The notes under the pieces were generated by a model. That model had not been told where the DNA came from, ran no database searches, and saw only the letters and a program-made list of their open reading frames with translations. Of a stretch of DNA of 64,000 nt, positions 33,760 through 45,807 are shown in pieces. The stretch is from Tolypeutes matacus (lineage: Eukaryota > Chordata > Mammalia > Cingulata > Chlamyphoridae). How positions within the stretch are numbered: position 1 is the first letter of the stretch; each line of letters starts with the position of its first letter. The stretch covers positions 7,560,926 through 7,624,925 of the forward strand of contig JAKSZT010053881.1 of the NCBI GenBank assembly GCA_026826555.1, written 5' to 3'. The translations under genes were made by a program, and so were the position numbers.

Positions 33760-35590
33760 CTGAATTGTCTTTAACTCCCTAACACTTAGCACATTGTCTA
33801 ACATGTAGAAGCTCTATTAATATTTGTCTTCATTGAGTGCCAAAGTTCATAGCCCTAGGGAGGATGGGACAGGAAGAGCAGTGGGAGTAGAGTGTTAGAA
33901 TGTAGGTGCTATTATTATTAGTGTTAGAATGAAGCTGCCTGTGAACTTCATTCATTCATCCATTTACCAAATATTAATTGAATACCTACTATGCACTAGA
34001 CCCTGTGCAAGAGCTGGGGTGTCTTGAGTTGCATTCCCTGGAAAACAGATGCTGTGTGTATATAGGAGATTTGTTGGGGAGGGCTCTCAGGAACATCTGT
34101 GAGGGAGTTGTGAAAGCAGAGCAGTGCAGAGGAGACGTTGAATTGTGATGCAGTTGCAGCTGAGGCCTTGGCTGATACCAAAGAGATCTGAGGCTGGGAT
34201 GGCCCTTCAGAGTTAGCCTAAATTGAGGCAATGGACTCACATTGACTAGTCATTGGATGAGGGCTAATGCTTGGGCAAGGCAGCTCTATTCAGCTGGGTG
34301 CAATTCCAGACGAGAGATTCATCTGTGAACTGAAAGCTGGCAGCAATCCAAGCAGCTGGTGAAATGGAGAGCTTTATCCAGAAAGGGGATCTAGGTGGTA
34401 CAGCACAGCATCTACAACATGGGGTTACCAAGAGATGGGTACAACAGAGTTTCTCTTGAAGATGACAATTGGAATAGGTAGGACAGACATGTAGATAAAT
34501 GATTATGATCAGCTATTATAACTGTGAGGAGAGCAGTAAGGTAAAAGTGCCATAGAAACTCACAGCAGGAAGCAATCAACTCCTCCAGGTCAGTCAGGGA
34601 AGACCTCTCTTCAGCAATGCACTTGCTTTGCTTTTTTTGTTTTGAAGAGAGAAAATTCCATGCCATCATATCTCACAGAGTAGGTAATGAATTACAAAAG
34701 CTTGAATTTACTTTGAAAGATGGAGTCTGTGCTTTACCAAGTAAAGAAAAGTAAATTATGCAATAATGGAGCCGATATTTTCAGTGAGTTAGCGCCACAG
34801 GCACCCTGAGCACAGATCTGGCAGAAAGGAAATGTGAGCACGTGGGTTACATGTAATGTGAAAAATAACCTTTTAAACTTTTATGCCCCTCTCTAGGGCA
34901 AGAATGCTATTCTTTCAAAGGTTAGTGTACTACCAAGATAAGATAAAAAGAAAAAAAAATAAAAGAGGCTACTACATGTTTCAACCCAGAATCAATTTTT
35001 CCATTAAAAATAAATTGTACTCTAAGTAACATGTGATATGTTCATCTAGAGCTAGAGGTTAGATGAAACTTTTATGTCTGCTATCCTGGTGATTTGGAAA
35101 GACTGTTGAACTATGAAGAACAGAATGTAAATGTCTCTGATCTTCTGAAACTTGGATTGCCCACCTAACCTAATCATGATGGAATTTCACTTTTGTTTGA
35201 TGGGCTTTCGTCCCCCAGTGGCTGCTTTGTGCCCAGTGTTGTGTGATCATTAGCAAAATCCAGAGCTCTTCTCCTTTTCATCTCCACTGACAGGGGTTCA
35301 CTGCCCTTTAGGAATTTATAGTTCAGTTGGAGGGTCACAGAAACATGAAACAACTAGAGAATAATTTGCAGACCACACATAGCAAGTGTATGTGTGTGTG
35401 TATGTGTGTGCTACTGAGAGTTCTTGAGGAGTTTAGAAGAATGTGAGAAACCAAGAACACCTCTTAGAAGAGGACATTATGGAGCCAGGTTATGATGGAG
35501 GTGATGGATTAGTAGAGAGGATGGTGGGACATTCAAGAAGGCAGGGCTAGAGGAACAACCAGCCAGGAAATGGCTAAGATGTGTGCAGGA
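33760..35590. other. Single-copy sequence with L2/MIR-like scraps
   Basis: L2-like ends at 33775-33830 (AACACTTAGCACATTGTCTAACATGTAGAAGCTCTATTAATATT) and 33945-34015 (ATTCATTCATCCATTTACCAAATATTAATTGAATACCTACTATG, antisense). Antisense L2-like phrases lie near 35455-35580, and a TG tract at 35388-35411. 34020-34420 may be an undetermined old repeat. No gene frame is credible. Confidence 0.45.
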
Positions 35591-35855
35591 TCTAGAATGC
35601 CAGGTTGTATCTCTTTTTAGAAAGGACCAAACCCATATTAACAAGAAGGAAACTTATTACTCAAAAATTACAAAGAAACCTCCATCTGTGACCTTGGACA
35701 CTTTTATTTATTTGCTCACTTCCTTTGGAAATTCTAAAGGGATTAAATTTGTGTTTTGGATAAAAATATTCTTGGCCCTATAAAATGGCATGAATCACCA
35801 GCAAGATACCTTCTGATTAAGAGACTTTAATAGTATCTGGTACAAATATCTGTTT

Positions 35856-36562
35856 CCTTCTATTAGGAGTTATAGATCAGTAACATCCTCATACCAAAGC
35901 CAGATAAAGATTTCCCAAGAAGAGAAAAATACAGACCAATATATCTTTTGAATATATATCCAAAAATCATTAACAAAATACTAGCAAGCCAAATTCAACA
36001 GCACGTTAAGAGAATATGCACCATGTTCAAGCTGGATTTATCCCAGATATACAAAGGTGATTCAGTTAATGCAATGCACCATATTAACAGAGTGAAAGAA
36101 AAAACCACACAATCATCTCAATTGATGCAGGAAAGGCATTTGACAAAATCTAGCACTGCTTCTTGATTTAAAAAAAAAAAAAAAAAACATTTAGAAAACT
36201 AGGAATAGAAGGAAACTGCCTCAACATGATAAAGCACATATATGAAAAACTCACTGCTAGCATCATACTCGTTGAAAAACTGGAAGCTTTCCTTCAAAGA
36301 CCAGGAACAAGACAAGGATGTCCACTGTAACCACTGTTATTCAACATGGTACTGGAAGTTCTAATCAGAGCAATTAGGCAAGAAAAAGAAATAAAATACA
36401 TCTAAATCAGAAAAGAAGTAAAACTTTCCCTATTTGCAGATGACATGATCCTACACAGAGAAAAATCCTTAAAAATCCACAACAAAACTACTAGAACTTA
36501 TAAATGAATTCAGCAAAGTGGCAGGGTACAGGATCAACTGATCTATAACTCCTAATAGAAGG
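35856..36562 (+). mobile_element. Inverted L1 reverse-transcriptase segment between 25-bp inverted repeats
   Basis: The segment reads as sense L1 ORF2 (CTCATACCAAAGCCAGATAAAG ... CAGGAACAAGACAAGGATGTCC ... CTATTTGCAGATGACATGATCC, the FADDM region). Its ends are exact 25-bp inverted copies of each other (35856-35880 begins CCTTCTATTAGG; 36538-36562 ends CCTAATAGAAGG). Immediately right of it, antisense L1 continues from the ORF2 position just upstream of the segment. Frames are broken and an A-run sits at 36168-36187. Confidence 0.75.
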
Positions 36563-37174
36563 AGTTAGGGAGTGTTCCCTCCTCTTCAACATTTTTGAAG
36601 TGTTTGAGCTAACTGAGATTTGAGACCTTATGTTCTTAAGTCAATGTAGTTAGTTTGTGTGTTGTTAGGAATTTGTCCATTTCATCTAGGTTATCTGATT
36701 TGTGGGTGTACAGTTGTTCATAGTATCCCCTTATAACTCTTTTACTTATGTGTGGTCAGTAATAATGGCCCCCCATTATTTCTGATTTTAGTTATATGCA
36801 TCCTATCTCTTTTTTTCTTTGCCAATTGAGCTCAAGGTTTGTAAATTTTATCAATCTTTTCAAAAAAGCAACTTTTGGTTTTGTTGATTCACATTTTTTT
36901 TATTATTCTATATTTCATTTATCTTCACCGTAATTTTTGTTATTTCCTTCCTTCTGCCAACTTTGAGCTTAGTTTCCTCTTCTTTTTCTAGATCCTCCAG
37001 TTTTGATGTTAGTTAGGTCTGTGATTTGAGATCTTTCCCCCTCAGCACTGCCTTTGCTGCATCCCATAAGTTTTGGTGTGTTCTGTTTTCATTTTCACTT
37101 GCCTTTAGATATTTCCTAATTTGCCTTATGATTTCTCCTTTGACCCATTGGTTGTTTAAGAGTGCATTATTTAT

Positions 37175-37665
37175 AGAGTGGACTTACTGGTATTCTACTA
37201 TAGACATATTGTGATTCTAGCAATGGAAGAAATTACAACATTGATATGGAACTAGTGGCCACTGGAGGCTCTGGGGGCAGGGAGAGGGAAAAACAGTTGG
37301 AATACAGGGGCTTTTTCCGGACTTGGGAAACATCCTGAGTGATGTTGCAATGACAGATATAGGACATTTTATATCACCACACAACATGCAGAACTGTGTG
37401 GGAGAGAGTGTAGACTACAATGTGAAATATGGTCCATGCTTAATGGCAAAGCCCCAGGATGCGTTTATCAGTTGCAATGAATGTGCCATACTAATGAAGG
37501 ACATTCATGTAGGAGGGTATAGGAGTTGTGGGGAGTGGGGCATATGGGAATCCTTATATCTTTGGTGTAACATTTATGTAATCTAAGTATCCTTTTCTTT
37601 AAAAATTCCCAGTTTTCAAGCAAACCTCATAAATACAGAAAATCTATGCAAAAAAATAAAAGAGC
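37175..37665 (+). mobile_element. 5'-truncated L1 3' end (module A type), sense
   Basis: GAAGAAATTACAACATTGATATGG ... GTCCATGCTTAATGGCAAAGCC ... GTAACATTTATGTAATCTAAGTATCC is the complement of the start of the 3' UTR at 21885. After the A-rich end (about 37605) come 60 bases of other sequence and a second A-run (AAAAAAATAAAAGAG). Flanks AGAGTGCATTATTTA (37158-37172) and AGAGCACATAATTTA (near 37657-37671) look like a decayed target duplication. Confidence 0.7.
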
Positions 37666-38428
37666 ACATAATTTAATTTCCACATGTTTGAGGATTTTTC
37701 AGTTCTCCCGCTGTTTTTGATTTCTAGCTTCATTCCATTGTAGTCATAGAAGACACATCATATTATTTCAATATATTTTAATTTGTTAAGACTTATTTTG
37801 TGACCTAACAAATGGTCTATTCTGGAGAATGATCCATATGCACTAGAGAGCTACATGTATTCTGCTACAGTTGGGTGAAGTATTCCAAATATCCATTAGA
37901 TCTAGTTGGTTTTATAGTATCATTCAAATGTTCGAATTCCTTATTGATTTTCTATTTAGATGTTCTATCTTTTTTCGAAAATGATGTCTTGAGGTTTTCT
38001 ACTATTAATGTAGAGTCTCTGTTTCTCCCTTCAAATATGTCAATATTTGCTTCCTATATTTTGAGGCTCTGCTGTCAGGTACATGTATATCTATACTTAT
38101 GTCTTCTTGTTGAATTGACCCCTTTACAAGTACATAGTGACCTTTTTTTGTCCCTCCTAACAGTTTTTGACTTAAAGTCTATCCCAGCTCTCCTGTGGTT
38201 ACTATTTGGATGGTATATCTTTTCCAATATTTTACTTTCAGTCTACTTGTGTCTTTGAATTTAATGTGAGTCTTTCATAAACAGCACAAAGTTGGGTCAT
38301 GCTTTCTAATTAATTCTGCTAAACTCTGTCTTTTTCCTGGAGATTTTAATCCATTTAAATTTCAAGTAACTACTGATAATGCAGGACTTTCTTCTGCCAT
38401 TTTGTTATTTGGTCTTTGTAAGTCATAT

Positions 38429-38547
38429 CTTTTTTTAATAAAATTTTATTGATGTATATCATTCATACATGAACACAAATAAACAATAAGTGTATAGTAA
38501 AAGTTGTGAACTTATAAAACAAACAGGCATATCATTATACAGGGCTC
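38429..38547 (-). mobile_element. Short L1 3' end fragment, antisense
   Basis: TTTTATTGATGTATATCATTCATACATGAAC ... GTGTATAGTAAAAGTTGTGAACTTATAAAACAAACAGGC is the complement of the L1 end at 20490-20640. About 115 bp after a T-run; inserted within the antisense L1. Confidence 0.75.
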
Positions 38548-39151
38548 TTTTTTGTCCCTCAATTTTTCTAATGCCCACTTTCATATATATTTGATTTTTA
38601 AAAATACCATCTGAGTATTTTCTAATTTCTTTCTGTATATATTTTTCATGTATTTTCTTTGTGGTTACTATGGTTTGACTTTAATATCTTAAATCTGTAA
38701 CAGTCATGTTTGGTTTGATACCAGCTTAACTTCAATTGCATACACATACACTGTTCTTATCCCCTCTGCCACTCCACCTTTTTGTTATACTTGTTACAAA
38801 TTATATATTTATTTATCATATGCCCAAAATCATGGATTTATTATTACTTTTTAGACATTTGCATTTTAAAACTAGTAGGAAGTAAAAAAAATGAAATTTC
38901 ATATAAAAAATGGAATACAAAAGTGCTGACATTTTTAATTACCTATATGGTTACCTTTATCAGAGGTCTTTATTTCTTTATGCCACTTCAAACCACTGTC
39001 TAGTGTCCTTTCTTTTCAGTCTGAATAACTCCCTATAGCATTCTTTGTAGGTCAGGTGTAGTGGTAACGAACTCCCTCAGCTTTTATCTGGCAATGTCTT
39101 AGTCTCCTCCTCATTTTTGAAAAACAGACTCACCATATATAAAATTCTTGT

Positions 39152-39700
39152 TTAGCAATTATTTTCTTTCAGCACTTTAAATATTTTGTCCCACTGCCTT
39201 TTTGTCTCCATGGTTTCTGACTGGAAATCAGCACCTAATCTTATGGGGACTCCCTTGTACATAACACATTGCTTTCCACTTGCAGCTTTCAGAACTCTCT
39301 CCTTGTCCTTGGCTTTTGACAGTTTGACTACTATGTGTGAGGGCATTGTTGCTTCAAGTTTTCCGTATTTGGGGTTTGTTGAACTTCCTGAATGTGTATT
39401 AACATGTTTTTTTTTTTTAAGTTTGGGAAATTTTCTCCCATTAGTTCTTTGAATATTCCTTTTGCCCCTTTCTCTCTTTCTTCTCCTTCTGGGACTTCCA
39501 TAATGCATGTATTAGTAGAGTTGCTCATGTGCCCCAGGTTTCTTAGGGACTGTTCACTTTTTTTTTTTCTTTCTACCCCTTAGCCTGAATCATTTCAATT
39601 GTCTTCTCTTTGAGATCACTGGTTTTTTTTCCTGCCAGCTCCAATGTGCTATTGAAACTCTCTAGGGATTATTTCATTTCGGTTTTTGATATCTTCAACT
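39152..39700 (-). pseudogene. L1 ORF1 remnant
   Basis: Minus-strand words of the ORF1p RRM and C-terminal domain: KEREKGKRNIQR-like linker, SHIVVKLSKAKDKERVLKAA and PIRLGADFQSETMETKRQWD, then a break at 39152. The coiled-coil part lies toward 39700 in other frames and is degraded; a T-run at 39407-39419 adds a shift. Confidence 0.75.
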
Positions 39701-40867
39701 CCAGTAATTCTGTTTGATCCCTTTTCAGAATTTCTGTCTCTTTATTGAAATTTTCATATTGTTCATTCATTGTTTTCCTTATATCCTTTAGTTCTTTCTC
39801 TGTGTTTTCATTTATCTCCTTGAGCATATTGGGGATTGGTTTTTAAAAATCTTTGTCTGGTATATCCAAAGTCCAGTCCTCTTTAGTGCTGTTTCTGAAT
39901 TTTTATCTTGTTCCTTTTGAATGGGCTATTATTTCCTATGTTTGTTTGTTTTGGTTTGTGTTGTTATATTTTGTTGCACACTATACATTTTCCATTTTAA
40001 AGTGTTAACGGTGGGATTTGGTTTTTGAGCTGTCTGTTCCTTAAGTTTGTAGCCTGCTAGTGACATGACAGAGATTTCCTTGAGTGCCAGGATTTAGCAA
40101 AAACAAAGAAATCCTGGCAAATAAGCTATTTTCACAGTCTTTGCAAACTGGCTCTATTTTGGCCAGTAGTCTCCTTTAGAGTGCAGCTCTCCTAACAGGA
40201 AGATCAGCCCAAGATGAATGGAAAATAAAGGGTCCTCTCCATCTTATCTGAACCTGTATAGAGGCTCCTCCTTGTCCTCTTATCCTTGCTGGTGGCCTTA
40301 GAAATTCCCCTGTTTACAGGAGTTTGAATGCTCCCCTCTAGTCTCTATAAAAAAGACTTTCTCCCCCTTCTGGTCACTCTATTGTATGACTTCATGTAGG
40401 TAATCCTTTACCCCAAGCAGCATTGGCTTAATTGTTTCTTATATTGCTTTAGCCTTTTGCAGGTTGCTTGTGCCTGCAGGACAAATTCTGGCAGCACTAG
40501 CTGAGACAAGTATCTTGGTTCAGTTTTTCATGCCTCCACTGTGGATTGGCATTGACATATAGAAACACCAGTATGTGCATAAGGTTTACTCTGCTCCCTT
40601 GGGTCATGTCCAGGGACCCACACTGGGAGCACATGCTGGACTACACCGTACCAAAAATGAGGTCAGGGAGGGGCCTGCAAGGGTACCATGATGTTTGCCT
40701 ACTATTTTTAAAGCTGCGTTTCCTTGATTCTGATTTTGTCCAGTTACTGCAACCCTTTAACTGTATTCTGGAGTTTTGAGGAAGATAGCTTGGCCAGTTT
40801 TTGTTAGTTGTTCAAAGATTCGGGAAGGGAGGCACTCTGGGGCATCTTACACTGCCATCTTGATCCT

Positions 40868-41534
40868 TTTTGATAGGATAAAAAGCTAAAATCTGTCACC
40901 TTGTGCCAGATATTGTGGTCTGCCTAATCAAGAAATACTGAGTGGGCAGAACGTGACCCTTATTCTAGGCTAAAGGCCATGTGCCTACACATGCAGGCAA
41001 ATTTACATCCATTCTTTTGGTAGAAATATTACAGTATGAACTAAATCATGTTTAGTGTCAAATAAAAAGTCTAAGCTTGTTTTGTTTTGTTTCTTTCGAA
41101 GTCTGGTGCTTATACATATGGGGTTTGTTTGGACTCAAATGAAGGACCTTATACTGATCTCTATTATATTCTATCATGTTAAATTCTATTCATTTGAAAA
41201 CCTGTTGAGATTCTTTTTGGTACAAATTCTGCCAATGAGTGTGTTTGCTATATCTATTGTCTTGATGTAATTTGCAGATTTATCAAACAGTTTTCATAAG
41301 TTAATTGCTACAATTGATAATCAGATTCGGCTCAGGGAAAGAACTTTCCAGGTAGTAGAGAGAGAATATTATCCCACCTGCTTAGCTCAATATTAAAGCT
41401 ACAGGTAGGCCAATGGCTAATCCAGTAGACATACCCCAAAGAGGGAGTTGGCTGAACAGGGTAGGAGAAATGTGAACAGGTGAGTTTTGTCATAGCTCTA
41501 ATACTTGTCAGCAAGGAAGTTTGCAGAATAGGAT
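40868..41534. other. Single-copy sequence, no feature seen
   Basis: No repeat, RNA gene or credible frame recognised. Confidence 0.5.
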
Positions 41535-41760
41535 AGCTGCTGCTTATTGAACATTTATTATATTCCAGGACAGAACTAAGTACATTTCACATATTATGAG
41601 GTTATTGCTATTACCACCATTTAACATGTGAGGAAATGAAATTGATAGGGACTAAATCACCTATTCAGTATCACAAGGTGGAAGGGGTAGGCCCAAGATT
41701 CAACTCAAGTTTGTTGACTCCAAAGCATGTGCTCATAATTACTGATATACTGGAAGGCAC
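41535..41760 (-). mobile_element. MIR SINE, antisense
   Basis: AACATTTATTATATTCCAGGACAG ... ATTATGAGGTTATTGCTATTACCACCATTTAACATGTGAGGAAATG ... TATCACAAGGTGGAAGGG ... CCAAGATTCAACTCAAGTTTGTTGACTCC follows the full reverse MIR order. Confidence 0.75.
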
Positions 41761-41869
41761 AGTCATGTGAAGCCATATCCAGAGAACCCTTGGGGATTCC
41801 CAGAGACTAGGAGGACCCCTGGTCAATCCATTTTGAATGTTCTGAGGGTTGTTAATAGAGAAGGATTGC

Positions 41870-42020
41870 TGTCACTTCATTTTGGACTCTAGTTGGCTTG
41901 TGCTTCTACTAATTAGCTTTTGTTAGTAGAATTTCTCCATTTCTCACTGGAAGTCCTAATTGTGTGATTAGAAATATCTTCAGATCAACTAATTGTGATG
42001 ATACAAAGGATCATTTCACA
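41870..42020 (+). repeat. 151-bp direct repeat, copy 1
   Basis: TGTCACTTCATTTTGGACTC ... AAGGATCATTTCACA. It matches 42531-42681 base for base in length with roughly a dozen substitutions and no gaps that I can see. It does not match a repeat family I know. Confidence 0.85.
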
Positions 42021-42530
42021 GGAAGACCCTAATGGTGACTCAAATAGCCCATGAGATGACAAAGAAACATGAGCCACAAAGAAGCTACATCACTGACCTG
42101 ATTTCCATCCAAGTGTAGGATTTGAAAAGAACACAGTGTTCTAAGGGCTCTTAAAGTTCCTATGTTTCCTCACTGGCTGGGTCATGGTTTCAGCATAGGT
42201 ACTAACACCAGAAGCACTGGGGCTTCTGCCTTAGCTTGACCTTCTTTTCTGGGTACTCCCAGGGTATTTTCTGGTGAGAAGACAAGTGGCATCTCTTCTC
42301 TTTCTGAAGGCTGAGATAAGGCTCTCCCCAGATTTTAGTCCCATATACCTTGATTGACTATTGTAGAGAGGTCTTGACTGTATGTGGGCAACACTTGCAG
42401 AACAGTGCAGAAAGGAATGTTCTGTGCAGTGTCACTTTCCCAACACATTTATTCTCTAGGCAGGGCCATTACCCAGCACCCCATTTCCCTCTCTTCACCC
42501 TCTTATCTTGGACCTGTACCCCATCATTTC
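42021..42530. other. Sequence between the 151-bp repeats
   Basis: Single-copy; no repeat or gene recognised. Some 60-70-codon frames near 42350-42590 overlap each other and are not convincing. Confidence 0.5.
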
Positions 42531-42681
42531 TGTCACTTCATTTTGGCCTCTAGTTGGCTTGTGTTTCTACTAATTAGCTTTTGTTAGTAGAATTTCTCCA
42601 TTCCTCATTGGAAGTCCTGATTGTGTGATTAGAAATAACTTCATATCAACTAATTGTGATAATGCAAAGGATCATTTCACA
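42531..42681 (+). repeat. 151-bp direct repeat, copy 2
   Basis: Second copy of the unit at 41870-42020, 661 bp downstream; differences are mostly transitions. It ends just before a sense MIR. Confidence 0.85.
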
Positions 42682-42684
42682 TTT

Positions 42685-42845
42685 ATGAGACTTGGGTTCT
42701 ATTCCCAGCTTTTCTATTAACTAGCTGTGTGGCCTTAGGTAAGTCACCCTCTTTGAACCTCAGTTTTCTCATTTGCCAAATTAGTACAATATAGTCTTCA
42801 GGGTCCTTTTCCAAGATACTATAATTCTTTGATTCTTCCCCTGGA
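42685..42845 (+). mobile_element. MIR SINE, sense
   Basis: TGGGTTCTATTCCCAGCTTTTC, ACTAGCTGTGTGGCCTTAGGTAAGTCACCC, TGAACCTCAGTTTTCTCATTTGCCAAATTAG, GGGTCC: complete MIR core in order. Confidence 0.85.
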
Positions 42846-45039
42846 GTAATAAACACTTAGCCTTAGCATGTGAAATGACAGAAATGACTGAACCAAAGCA
42901 TGCCTTCAAAGGAAAAATGATACTTCTTTTTATTTACAAATATAAAGGACTGTTGCCTTGCCTCTGTTATTTTGGACATTCTATACACTATTTGGGTGTC
43001 CATTTAATTTATTAACCAAATCGGAACACTTTGGGGATTGAAAGGATGTGCTATTAATACTTGCACCAGGACAGCAAGCCTTTCTTATAAACCAGCCTTT
43101 GCCTTTCTCCATTTGTGGCTGCTCATCCTCCTCTTCCTCCTTCCCCCTCCCCCTCCCCCCCTTGGGTTTCAACAAGAGTGAAAGGTGCCACAGACAGAGG
43201 TGTGAGCTCCCTCAGCCCCTTAATGGAGTGTTAACTTCAAAGCCAAGGTGTGATCATTTAAATGTTAACACTTTTAAGCAAGTTTGTCTGCAACAGAAAC
43301 ACCCTGTTTAAGGCTTATTTCCTCCTTCCAGTTTTTAAAGCCATTTTGCATTGTTAATTTCCACTCCATGCAATCATTACCTTGATTATTAATTTCTTTC
43401 TGCATTGCTTCATTTTAAACAATTTTTGATTTTGTGATTGGTTGGACAACACTAGAAGCATAGCAGCCTTGGACCCAAACAAGAAAGGAATCCTTCAGGA
43501 ATTTCCTTGAGGGTAGTTTCCCCTGGGTCCTGTCCTGTCCAGGTGTTTTCTGGATGCTCTGGGAAACATTGGGGGTCAGCACATGGGTTTATGAAAGTCA
43601 GTCAGCAGTTTGAAGTGGTTACATTTGCAAACATGGTTTATGTGAACATTTTTTAAAAAGAAAAGTTATGGAGTTCAGTGCTGTGTACCTGCACTTTACC
43701 TATTGACAATCAAATACAACTGCTTTCTGGGGCTACCAGAAATCATGGGCTTGATTCCTACTCCATAATTAAAAAAAAAAAAAAAGGAAGATGAAGCCAT
43801 TTAATTTCTTGACTAAAAAAAGACTATTATATCCAAATACTGTATGTAAGAGCCTTGTAGTAACTACAACATACTTTGATTAAAATTTTAAGCCAATTCT
43901 ATATAGAACTTGGCTATTTTATTTTAGGCGATGAAAGACCAACATTTCAGTAAAGGAATAAAAGATATGGCTTTTTGCTACCAAAATAATTTAGTAAATA
44001 CAGTCCTTGGTGACTCATCAAAACAATCCTGAAGAATAATTTTTGTGTTGCCCAATTAAAATCCTCTCATTAAAAATTTTTTCTACCTAGTCACCATTTT
44101 TAAAAAGTATAATGATGATTTATCATTGATGCTAAATGAACAGTAAAATTGTCTTTGAGATAAATGATATTTCCATAACGGTGAACACAAAATTATTTTC
44201 TCTGTTGTAGGCAAACTGATGGGCCTTTGTGGGAAATGTACACTTTTAAAGAATGCTGTTTTAGCCAAGTGGTAAAGGGCCAGGTGGAACATGAGTTGAT
44301 ACAGTGTAAAATTAATAGCATTAAAAAGGCTTAACAGTCAAATTTGTTTTCTCTTCTGTAAGTAGTTCATGCCGACTATTCTCAAAAGAGTTGGTGGCGG
44401 TGGTGGGCTGGGAGAACATAGAGCCTGATCAGTAGCAGGTCTACTGTTTCCAAGCCTTTGTCTTAATTCTTCATCAAAGTGCCAGGCTGCCTGAGGTACA
44501 GGGCTTACTCTGCTCTCCACATTCCTCCACTGTCTGACATAAGATACTGCTTCAGTCTCAAAAAGAAGAGATGTTGGAAAAAAATCAATATATTTTGAAA
44601 GTTTTATTTTTTCAGAACACTGGCCTCATATTATTTTTTAAACTGTGGGATTGATTTAAGAAGGAAATATTAGTGAAGATGTCTCCAAAAGTACAGATAT
44701 TCATTGACTGCCAGGGTGGTGCTAACTAATCTGTAGTGCAGGCACAGAAATAAGTATATCACTTTAGGTGGCTGGGGGGCCACTCAGCTAGGGCATAAGA
44801 GTGGGGGACAAGGAGGTCATGAGGTCCAGTCTTTGGTCCAGGAATTCAGAAGTATCATTGGAGGTGACTGGCTCTTGGGACTCCTCCCACTGACCAGAGC
44901 CTCAGGAGATTGCTATCCACTTCAGAATGAAAAATCAACATTTACACTGAGGACTATAACCCTAAAAGCAGGTCTATACAAGATGCCAAATTATGATCAG
45001 AGGTTGATTAATGTCTGTGGACAGGACAAGCAAGTGAAG
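42846..45039. other. Single-copy sequence with a candidate conserved element
   Basis: A pyrimidine tract lies at 43125-43162 and an A-run at 43771-43785. 43200-43470 is AT-rich and complex, with repeated TTAAT/ATTA words (CATTGTTAATTTCCACTCC, CCTTGATTATTAATTTC, GTGATTGGTTGG) reminiscent of conserved enhancers. No credible frame. Confidence 0.4.
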
Positions 45040-45202
45040 TGAGTTTAACAGTTAAAAAGTCAGGGTTCAAATTCCAACTCTGTCTCTGCCTTGCTGAGTG
45101 ACCTTGAGCAAGCCATTTGACCTCTCTGAGCCCAAGTCTACCCATCTATAAAATGGATAAACTCATAGAGATAGGATGAGAATCAAATAATATTTTTGTA
45201 AA
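45040..45202 (+). mobile_element. MIR SINE, sense, cut by an L1 insertion
   Basis: AGGGTTCAAATTCCAACTCTGTC, GAGTGACCTTGAGCAAGCC, CCATCTATAAAATGG and GATGAGAATCAAATAAT follow the MIR order. The L1 3' end at 45218-45792 sits in its 3' part. Confidence 0.8.
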
Positions 45203-45217
45203 AAATACATAGGAAAA

Positions 45218-45792
45218 ACCACCATACCAAGGAAACGAGAGAGCCTACAACTGTAAGCAAGAGAGTCCCATCCATCAGCTGTATGGGATCAAAGCCCCCT
45301 CTCAATTAGAGGTGGAGTAGACATCACCATTCCAGAATCCTCAGGAATGAAATATGGACTAAAGTGGACTTACTGATATTCCACAATAGACTTGTTGTAG
45401 TTCTAGCAATGGAAGAAATTACGGCATTGATATGGAGGCAGTGGCCACTGGAGGCTCTGGGGACAGGGGGAGGGAAAGACAGGTATAATGTGGGGGCTTT
45501 TTCAGGGCTTGGGAATCATCCTGAATGGCATTGCAATGACAGATATATGCCATTATATATCTTCCCATAGCCTGCAGAATTGTGTGGGAGAGTGTAAACT
45601 ACAATGTGAACTCAGTCTATGCTCAATGGCAATGCCCCAGAATGTGTTTATCAATTGCAATGAATGTGCCACACTAATGAAGGATGTTGTTTATGTGGGA
45701 GGGTGTGGAAGGTATGGGGAGTGGGGCATATGGGAATCCCTATATTTTTTGTGTAACATGTATGTAATCTAAGTATCTTTAAAAAAATAAAT
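45218..45792 (+). mobile_element. 5'-truncated L1 3' end (module A type), sense
   Basis: Flanked by perfect 15-bp repeats AAATACATAGGAAAA (45203-45217 and 45793-45807). The insert is the complement of the first ~570 bases of the 3' UTR at 21885 and ends GTAATCTAAGTATCTTTAAA plus AATAAATA. It shows that this sequence is the RNA 3' end. The open frame at 45488-45772 is not conserved as protein. Confidence 0.88.
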
Positions 45793-45807
45793 AAATACAT
45801 AGGAAAA

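Larger units (their letters stand above)
36563..40867 (-). mobile_element. L1 element, 5' half with intact 5' end, antisense
   Basis: Antisense ORF2 (linker and endonuclease region, 36563-37170 and 37670-38400), ORF1 (about 38950-39700) and 5' UTR (to 40867), ending with GCCATCTT at 40854-40861, the YY1-like terminus. Interrupted by an L1 3' end in sense (37175-37665) and a short antisense L1 3' end (38429-38547). The ORF2 C-terminal half and 3' UTR are missing, which is unusual because retrotransposition normally loses the 5' end. Confidence 0.75.

Noticed and set aside
43125..43162. Polypyrimidine tract as a splice acceptor of an exon
   Set aside because: No convincing AG-bounded exon with a conserved frame follows; the downstream frame (to 43311) has no recognisable product.
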